Part shown: positions 1-4,147 of the stretch, in pieces
How positions within the stretch are numbered: the stretch's first letter is position 1
Layout of the letters: each line of letters starts with the position of its first letter
DNA from: Burkholderiales bacterium
GTDB lineage: Bacteria > Actinomycetota > Thermoleophilia > Gaiellales > Gaiellaceae
Direction of reading: 5' to 3'
Assembly (NCBI GenBank): GCA_025935595.1
Contig: JAICUZ010000188.1
Span: 1 to 5,332, forward strand
DNA: 5,332 bases
Notes under the pieces: generated by a model
What the model was told of the DNA's origin: nothing
The model's database searches: none
Seen by the model: only the letters and a program-made list of their open reading frames with translations
Position numbers and translations under genes: made by a program

Positions 1-705
1 AATGCCGGCGGCGCGCCGCTCTCGCGGGACATCGCCGAGTTCTTTCACGCAATCGACATCCTCGTGCTGGAGGGCTACGGCCTCTCCGAGGTGACGACGG
101 CCGCGACGGTGAACCGTCCGAGCGCGTTCAAGTTCGGCACGGTCGGCAGGCCGCTCCCCGGCGTCGAGCTGCGCCTCGCGGACGACGGCGAGATCCTGAT
201 CCGCTCGAACACCGTCTTCGCCGGCTACTACCGCGATGACGAGGCGACGCGCGCGACGATCGACGACGAAGGCTTCGTGCACACGGGCGATGTCGGCCAC
301 ATCGACGAGGACGGGTTCCTCGTGATCACCGACCGCAAGAAGGACATCATCGTCACCGCCGGCGGGAAGAACGTCGCGCCGCAGAATCTCGAGAACGAGC
401 TGAAAGCGCACCGCGTCATCTCCCAGGCGCTGGTCGTCGGCGACCGTAAGCCGTTCATCGCCGCGCTCGTCACGCTCGACGAGGAGACGACGGCCGGCAT
501 GTCCGCGGAGGCGGCGCGGAGCGCGGTGCAAGAGGCGGTCGACGCGGTAAACGCCGAGCGGTCACGCTACGAGCAGATCAAGCGCTTCACGATCGTGCCG
601 CGCGAGTTCTCGGCCGACAACGACGAGGTCACACCGACGCTGAAGTTGAAGCGGAACGTGATCATCGACCACTTCGCGAGCGAAGTGGCGGACCTGTACG
701 CCTAG
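1..705 (+). CDS. Long-chain acyl-CoA synthetase (AMP-forming), C-terminal part, 5' truncated
   Basis: This is the last 234 codons of an ANL-superfamily adenylating enzyme; the reading frame is open to the left edge. Such enzymes activate fatty acids with ATP to acyl-AMP and then form acyl-CoA in the cytoplasm or at the membrane. Visible motifs in fragment numbering are the GYGLSE A5 motif (residues 25-30), the GD motif with the ribose-binding Asp (about D97), the hinge stretch DRKKDIIVTAGGKNV (about 111-125), and the catalytic A10 lysine in TPTLKLKR (about K215). GGAPLS at the extreme left matches the region before A5. The GGKNVAPQNLE segment and the TLKLKR ending resemble FadD15-type long-chain synthetases rather than acetyl-CoA synthetases or NRPS domains. 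Chain-length preference cannot be read from this part. Its TAG stop shares bases with the stop of the convergent NlpC/P60 gene, and no terminator is seen between them. Confidence 0.93.
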   Translation, partial: NAGGAPLSRDIAEFFHAIDILVLEGYGLSEVTTAATVNRPSAFKFGTVGRPLPGVELRLADDGEILIRSNTVFAGYYRDDEATRATIDDEGFVHTGDVGHIDEDGFLVITDRKKDIIVTAGGKNVAPQNLENELKAHRVISQALVVGDRKPFIAALVTLDEETTAGMSAEAARSAVQEAVDAVNAERSRYEQIKRFTIVPREFSADNDEVTPTLKLKRNVIIDHFASEVADLYA

Positions 706-1760
706 AGGATCCTGCGGGCGCCGACGAAGGTCGCTGCGTACCACGACTCGCTCAGGCTGGAGATCTTCACGACGTCGCCGGTGTGGGGAGCGTGCACGAA
801 CTGGTCGCCGCCGATGTAGATGCCGACGTGGCCGAGGCCGTCGAAGAAGACGAGGTCGCCCGGCTGCAGCTGGTCGCGCGACACCGGCACGCCGTAGCCG
901 TACTGCGCATACGAGGAGTGCGGTAGCGAGACGCCGACCTGCGCGTACGCCCACATCACGAGACCCGAGCAGTCGAAGCCGCCCGGCGCACCGCCGCCCC
1001 AGACGTACGGCGTGTTCAGCTGCGACATCGCGTACTGCACGACGCCGCCGTGCGTCGGAGGCGGGGCGACGACCGTGTCGGACGACGGTGTGATCGCCGA
1101 GGCTCCGACCACCGTCGAGGACGCCTGCTGGATCGCCGAGGCATGCAGTTCGCGCAGCCGCTCTCTCGCCGCAGCGGCGAGTGCGCGCTGGTGGGCAGCC
1201 TGCTCCGCGACGAGCTTCGCGATCTCGCCCTTGAGCGATGAGTACAACCTCTGCTGCTGCGCGATCTTCGTCTCGATGTCGCGTTTCGCCGCAGCGCGCG
1301 CCGCGACCACCTGCGCCTGTTGCTGATGCGCGCGCTTGAGCACGTCGCCGCTGTGCTTCACCGCAGCGCGGAAGTGCTTCACCTCGGCGAGCACATCGGT
1401 GTCCGCCTGGGTCACCGACCTCGCGTTGTCGATACGCGTGATCATGTCGTCGAGGCTGTTCGCACCAAGCACGACTTCGAGCGTCGACTCCTGATCGGAC
1501 GTGTAGAGCGCGACGAGACGCTGCGCGATCGTGCGCTGCCCGACTTTCAGGTTGTGCTTCGCGACGCGAAGCTCACGACCGTTCTCGCGCAGATCGCGCT
1601 GAATCTGTGCCAGTTTCGCGTTCGCCGCGTCGTATTGCGACCTCGCGCGCTCGAGCGAGTCGGAGAGCTGCCCGAGCTGCCCCATGACTTGCTGCGCCTG
1701 CGCGCGCTTCGACGAGATCGACGGATCGGCGAAAGCGGGGACTGCGGCCAAAAGGGCCAC
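702..1760 (-). CDS. Secreted coiled-coil NlpC/P60 peptidoglycan endopeptidase (CwlO/RipA-like)
   Basis: This protein is predicted to be exported and to cut stem peptides of peptidoglycan, typically the D-Glu/meso-DAP bond in this family. In numbering from the GTG at 1760 (352 residues), a hydrophobic stretch ends at AFA-D (residues 9-12), probably the signal-peptidase site. A long Gln/Ala/Arg-rich coiled coil covers about 15-210 and includes a PcsB/CwlO-like segment (QRTIAQRLVALY, then VVLGANSLDDMITRIDN, 75-112). A Ser/Thr/Pro linker follows (about 211-238), then the NlpC/P60 domain with DCSG (catalytic C264), GHVGIYIG (H311) and HAPH (H323). The GTG start leaves no positively charged n-region. 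Reading the same frame upstream to an ATT at 1805 adds 15 codons with Arg-Arg followed by a complete hydrophobic core, and GGGGG lies 5 bases before that ATT. I therefore suspect the true start is 1805; 1760 is the nearest standard start codon. The gene diverges from a related coiled-coil/3D gene. Confidence 0.92.
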   Translation of the reverse strand: MALLAAVPAFADPSISSKRAQAQQVMGQLGQLSDSLERARSQYDAANAKLAQIQRDLRENGRELRVAKHNLKVGQRTIAQRLVALYTSDQESTLEVVLGANSLDDMITRIDNARSVTQADTDVLAEVKHFRAAVKHSGDVLKRAHQQQAQVVAARAAAKRDIETKIAQQQRLYSSLKGEIAKLVAEQAAHQRALAAAARERLRELHASAIQQASSTVVGASAITPSSDTVVAPPPTHGGVVQYAMSQLNTPYVWGGGAPGGFDCSGLVMWAYAQVGVSLPHSSYAQYGYGVPVSRDQLQPGDLVFFDGLGHVGIYIGGDQFVHAPHTGDVVKISSLSESWYAATFVGARRIL

Positions 1761-1802
1761 GCAGATCCCGGCAAGAACGTACGGCGCCTGCCCCAGCCTA
1801 CG

Positions 1803-1815
1803 AATGACAACCCCC
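1803..1815 (-). promoter_or_regulatory. Candidate ribosome binding site and non-canonical ATT start of the NlpC/P60 gene
   Basis: Read on the minus strand, GGGGG (1815-1811) is followed by five bases and then ATT (1805-1803), in frame with the endopeptidase. Translation from here begins with Arg-Arg and gives a full Sec-type signal peptide ending at AFA. No ATG, GTG or TTG occurs in this frame between 1760 and the upstream stop at 1859-1857. A CTG at 1796 is the other non-standard candidate but would leave out both arginines. The GGGGG is also one arm of a short hairpin. ATT starts are rare in bacteria (infC is the classical case), so a base error in an ATG is an alternative. Confidence 0.45.
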
Positions 1816-1824
1816 GGACCGGGG
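1812..1824. repeat. Perfect GC inverted repeat covering the presumed Shine-Dalgarno site
   Basis: CCCCGG (1812-1817) and CCGGGG (1819-1824) form a perfect inverted repeat around a single base. In the leftward transcript it can fold as a five-pair all-GC stem (CCCCG/CGGGG) with a three-base loop. The 3' arm is the GGGGG proposed as the ribosome binding site for the ATT start. If the fold forms, it would hide that site. No T-tract follows, so it does not look like an intrinsic terminator. Confidence 0.4.
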
Positions 1825-1868
1825 ACGGGACGGGCGCACCGGTAGGGGCCGGCGCGTCACGAGGCGGG

Positions 1869-1898
1869 AGCGTACCAAGGTCCACGGACGACCGTCAA
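1869..1898 (-). promoter_or_regulatory. Sigma-70-type promoter for the NlpC/P60 gene
   Basis: On the minus strand, TTGACG (1898-1893) is separated by 18 bases from TACGCT (1874-1869). The -10 is preceded by TGG, giving an extended -10 (TGGTACGCT). Five of six -35 bases match TTGACA. Transcription would start near 1862, leaving a leader of about 57 bases to the ATT at 1805 or about 100 bases to the GTG at 1760. This is the best promoter in the window. Confidence 0.6.
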
Positions 1899-1912
1899 TC
1901 CACTAACTGCGC

Positions 1913-1925
1913 AAACGTGCCGTTT
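1913..1925. repeat. Short inverted repeat, possible operator between divergent genes
   Basis: AAACG (1913-1917) and CGTTT (1921-1925) are perfect inverted arms around TGC. The element lies between the left-facing promoter and the right-facing extended -10, in an AT-richer patch of an otherwise GC-rich region. The position suits a shared operator for both divergent wall genes, but the arms are only five bases, so chance is possible. Confidence 0.25.
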
Positions 1926-1960
1926 TCTACGGTCGGACGCGGCTTCCTCCTCGCCAACTG

Positions 1961-1969
1961 TGGTACGGT
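1961..1969 (+). promoter_or_regulatory. Extended -10 for the 3D-domain gene, implying a leaderless mRNA
   Basis: TGG followed by TACGGT (1964-1969) fits an extended -10 of the TANNNT type. No convincing -35 is found 16-18 bases upstream. Transcription would begin about seven bases after the hexamer, at or just before the GTG start at 1979. The bases between (CCGCCCCTC) contain no Shine-Dalgarno sequence, which agrees with leaderless translation. The core TGGTACG is the same as in the opposing promoter at 1869-1898. Confidence 0.42.
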
Positions 1970-1978
1970 CCGCCCCTC

Positions 1979-3004
1979 GTGCTTGGGCAGGCACACACGC
2001 CGCGGCGGCGGCTCTTGCCGTTTGCCGCCCTCGCATCAGCAGTATTGGTGGCACCGGCCCTCGGCGGTGCGACCGCGACCCATCACATCGCCTCGCTGCG
2101 CGCGCATGACGCGCAGATCGAGGCTCGCTCGCGCTCTGCGGCGCTCAGTGTCTATGCGCTGGATCATCGCCTCGCGGTCGCGGATGCGCAGCTCCAGAAC
2201 CTCCACGCGCGGGCGCAATCGCTGGCGGAGGCACGCCGCGTGCTGCAGTTGCAGATTCGCATCGCGCGTCACAGCACGATCATCGCCCAGCGTTCGCTCG
2301 CGCAGCGGCTGCGCACGTTGTACGAGCAGGGAGACGTCGAGCCGATCGAGATCCTCTTCGGCTCGAAGAACCTCGACGACGCGATGACGAATCTCGACAA
2401 CCTGTCGCGCATGTCACAGGAGGGCCAGGACGATCTCGCCGCGCTCACCTCCGCAAAAGCCCAGCTCGCCACCGCCGCGAGCAACCTCGCCCGCCAGGAA
2501 TCCGAGCTCGCGCGAGCGACGCGCGCCGCCCAGGCATCGGCGACCGCCCTGGCGCAGACGCGTGCACAACGCGCGGCGTACATCAGCTCGCTCGCCGCGC
2601 AGCACCGGATGACGCGCAGCGCAATCGCATCGGCAGTCGCGAGCGCACAGGCGGCGCAGGCGCGAAGCGCCGTGGCCACGGCCGAGTCGGCGCCTGTGAG
2701 CGAAGCGACGACGTCCGTCGTTCAGACGAAAACGGTCACAGCAGGCCGCGCGCTCACCGTCGTCGCGACGGGCTACGCACTCGGCGGGACGACGTCGACA
2801 GGCCTGCCCGTCGGTTGGGGCGTCGCTGCAGTCGATCCGTCGGTGATCCCGCTCGGGACGCACATGACCGTGCCCGGCTACGGCGAAGCGGTTGCTGCGG
2901 ACGTGGGCGGCTCGGTCCGCGGGACGGTCGTCGATCTCTGGTTCCCGACGGTCGCGCAAGCGAACGCGTGGGGCCGGCGCTCGGTGACGGTCATCCTTCA
3001 CTAG
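1979..3004 (+). CDS. Secreted coiled-coil protein with C-terminal 3D (Asp-Asp-Asp) domain
   Basis: This is a 341-residue protein predicted to act in the cell wall. From the GTG start it has a basic n-region (RRR, 9-11), a hydrophobic core (about 12-29), and possible cleavage near residue 30. An Ala/Gln/Arg-rich coiled coil spans about 40-230 and includes QRSLAQRLRTLY and EILFGSKNLDDAMTNLDN (104-141), the same PcsB/CwlO-like segment as in the divergent NlpC/P60 protein. A Ser/Thr/Val linker (about 231-258) leads to the 3D domain (about 259-340) with its three aspartates in VDPSVIPLG (D286), AADVGG (D308) and VVDLWF (D319), plus the late GRRSVTV motif. 3D domains share a double-psi beta-barrel core with MltA and occur in lytic transglycosylase-like enzymes and Rpf/Sps-type wall proteins, so cleavage of glycan strands is likely but unproven. 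No Shine-Dalgarno site precedes the start. The response regulator gene follows 47 bases downstream. Confidence 0.88.
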   Translation: MLGQAHTPRRRLLPFAALASAVLVAPALGGATATHHIASLRAHDAQIEARSRSAALSVYALDHRLAVADAQLQNLHARAQSLAEARRVLQLQIRIARHSTIIAQRSLAQRLRTLYEQGDVEPIEILFGSKNLDDAMTNLDNLSRMSQEGQDDLAALTSAKAQLATAASNLARQESELARATRAAQASATALAQTRAQRAAYISSLAAQHRMTRSAIASAVASAQAAQARSAVATAESAPVSEATTSVVQTKTVTAGRALTVVATGYALGGTTSTGLPVGWGVAAVDPSVIPLGTHMTVPGYGEAVAADVGGSVRGTVVDLWFPTVAQANAWGRRSVTVILH

Positions 3005-3010
3005 GCCGGA

Positions 3011-3016
3011 TACACT
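3011..3016 (+). promoter_or_regulatory. Possible -10 element ahead of the response regulator gene
   Basis: TACACT lies just after the stop of the 3D-domain gene and 35 bases before the regulator's GTG. No clear -35 is visible at the right distance; the nearest TGACGG (2985-2990) is 20 bases away. The regulator could instead be co-transcribed with the upstream gene. Confidence 0.25.
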
Positions 3017-3051
3017 TCGCCGTCCTGTCCCTTCGCCCAGACAGGCTCTTG

Positions 3052-3726
3052 GTGACCAAGACGGAACCCGAAGCGCAGCTCACCGAACCGCGCGTCCTGC
3101 TCGTCGACGACCACGACCTCTTTCGCGCAGGCCTCCGCAACCTGCTCGAGGACCAAGGCCTGCAGATCATCGGCGAGTGCACGAACGGCACGGACGCGCT
3201 GCGAGCTGTCCGCGAGCTCGCGCCCGACGTCGTCGTGATGGACCTCAACATGCCGGGCATCAGCGGCGTCGAGGCAACGCGCCAGATCTCGATGATCGCG
3301 CCGTTGACGCGTGTCCTCGTCCTCACCATCTCGGATCAGGACGCGGACGTGATGGACGCGATCCTCGCCGGAGCCTGCGGCTACCTCCTGAAGGACGCAT
3401 CGATCACCGATCTGCTGCACGGCATCCGGTCGGCAGCGATCGGTGAGTCGCTCGTGTCGCCGGCGATCGCGTCGAAGGTGCTGCAGCGTGTGCGGGCCTC
3501 GAGCGCGTCGGGGCGTGAGGCCGAGGTGATCCAGTCGGAGCTCTCCGTGCGGGAGATCGAGGTGCTCAAGCTGATCGCGAACGGCAAGGACAACGCGATG
3601 ATCGCGGGCGAGCTCCACATCAGCCCGAAGACGGTCAAGAACCACATCTCGAACATCCTGATGAAGCTGCAGATCGAGAACCGCATCCAGGCTGCGGTCT
3701 TCGCAGTGCGTTCGGGAATCGTCTAG
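3052..3726 (+). CDS. NarL/LuxR-family two-component response regulator
   Basis: This 224-residue cytoplasmic transcription factor is predicted to be switched on by phosphorylation from a sensor histidine kinase. The receiver domain (about 13-130) has the acidic pair D19-D20, phospho-acceptor D64 in VVMDLNMPG, switch T92 in VLVLTIS, and K114 in YLLKDA, so all the expected residues are present. A linker (about 140-160) leads to a LuxR-type helix-turn-helix (about 163-222) with LSVREIEVLKLIANG and the recognition-helix motif SPKTVKNHISNILMKL. GTG 3052 is chosen because AGG (3043-3045) lies six bases upstream and the length is normal for the family. A TTG at 3049 is also in frame, and the much longer frame from 2815 runs through the preceding gene. 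No kinase gene is in the window, so its partner is unknown. Its position between wall-hydrolase genes hints at an envelope role, which is inference. Confidence 0.93.
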   Translation: MTKTEPEAQLTEPRVLLVDDHDLFRAGLRNLLEDQGLQIIGECTNGTDALRAVRELAPDVVVMDLNMPGISGVEATRQISMIAPLTRVLVLTISDQDADVMDAILAGACGYLLKDASITDLLHGIRSAAIGESLVSPAIASKVLQRVRASSASGREAEVIQSELSVREIEVLKLIANGKDNAMIAGELHISPKTVKNHISNILMKLQIENRIQAAVFAVRSGIV

Positions 3727-3738
3727 CGCCAGGCCCGT

Positions 3739-4038
3739 TCAGGAACGAACGCGGTCGGCGTAGTGGCGCAGCTCGGCCAGCTGCGCGCGCAGGCGGGCGA
3801 GCGCACCCTGCTTGCCGTCGATGCTCTTCGCGAGCGACGCGAGCTCGCGAGCGTGCTCGACACTGTCGCCGTGATCGATCCGCTGCGTGATCTCGGTGAC
3901 CCGCTTCTCCAGACGCAGCTTCTCTCCCTCGAGCTCGAGCGCGTGGGCGTACCCGTCCGTCAGCGTGCGCTCGATCTGCGCAAGGTCGTCTGTTTCCGAC
4001 GAGATCATCGTCTGAATTGCTTGCAGGAGCTCGGTCAT
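3739..4038 (-). CDS. Small coiled-coil protein of unknown function
   Basis: This is a 99-residue soluble protein with no signal peptide or membrane segment, and I do not recognise its family. Heptad-like patterns of Leu/Ile/Ala with charged residues run through most of its length. One helix covers about 3-54 (ALELEGEKLRLEKRVTEI). A short break with HGDS at 56-59 precedes a second helix (about 60-97, LASLAKSIDGKQGALARLRAQL), so a two-helix antiparallel hairpin is plausible. The ATG at 4038 is preceded by a weak GAAG. The frame stays open upstream to 4560, but that part is basic, has low-complexity composition and overlaps the S13 peptidase gene. The stop is 12 bases from that of the convergent response regulator. 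It diverges from the D,D-peptidase gene and may share control with it. Protein or nucleic-acid partners cannot be inferred. Confidence 0.72.
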   Translation of the reverse strand: MTELLQAIQTMISSETDDLAQIERTLTDGYAHALELEGEKLRLEKRVTEITQRIDHGDSVEHARELASLAKSIDGKQGALARLRAQLAELRHYADRVRS

Positions 4039-4050
4039 GCGGCTTCGACG

Positions 4051-4080
4051 ATTCTTCGCCGAGCGGCTGCTTCCGGGCAA
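4051..4080 (-). promoter_or_regulatory. Possible promoter for the small coiled-coil gene
   Basis: On the minus strand, TTGCCC (4080-4075) is followed after 18 bases by AAGAAT (4056-4051). Both hexamers are imperfect. Transcription would start near 4044, leaving a leader of only a few bases before the ATG at 4038. The -35 overlaps the first arm of the CTTCCGG inverted repeats. Confidence 0.3.
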
Positions 4081-4102
4081 GGGCCGGAAGTCCCATCTTC
4101 CG
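4070..4102. repeat. Three-armed inverted repeat (CTTCCGG / CCGGAAG / CTTCCG)
   Basis: CTTCCGG (4070-4076) pairs perfectly with CCGGAAG (4084-4090) across seven bases. The inner part of that second arm, CGGAAG (4085-4090), also pairs perfectly with CTTCCG (4097-4102) across six bases. The middle arm can therefore form only one of two hairpins at a time. The element lies in the 109-base gap between the divergent small coiled-coil and S13 peptidase genes. It may be a set of half-sites for a dimeric regulator or a switching RNA leader. Confidence 0.45.
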
Positions 4103-4135
4103 CTGAACCGGGACCCAGCCGTCGGATCGCCCGGG

Positions 4136-4141
4136 CACAAT
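4136..4141 (+). promoter_or_regulatory. Possible -10 element for the S13 peptidase gene
   Basis: CACAAT matches five of six bases of TATAAT except for the first and third positions' preference in high-GC hosts, and sits so that transcription would begin at about 4148, exactly the chosen GTG. No strong -35 is seen and no good Shine-Dalgarno site lies before the GTG, so a leaderless message is suggested. Confidence 0.3.
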
Positions 4142-4147
4142 GCGCAG

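Noticed and set aside
1320..2387. 355-codon open frame on the plus strand
   Set aside because: It runs antisense through the endopeptidase, through the divergent promoter region, and then out of frame into the 3D-domain gene. It has no recognisable motif and is Arg-rich.
2815..3051. Upstream extension of the response regulator frame
   Set aside because: The extra residues are the shifted frame of the 3D-domain gene and lack any domain. GTG 3052 has a ribosome binding site and gives the normal family length.
3736..3747. CGTTC/GAACG inverted repeat as a terminator between convergent genes
   Set aside because: The loop would be only two bases, leaving about four usable pairs, and no T-tract follows on either strand.
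4037..4147. ATG 4037 as start of the S13 peptidase
   Set aside because: It would put 37 polar residues before the signal peptide and overlap the start codon of the divergent gene by two bases. GTG 4148 opens directly with a basic n-region and hydrophobic core.
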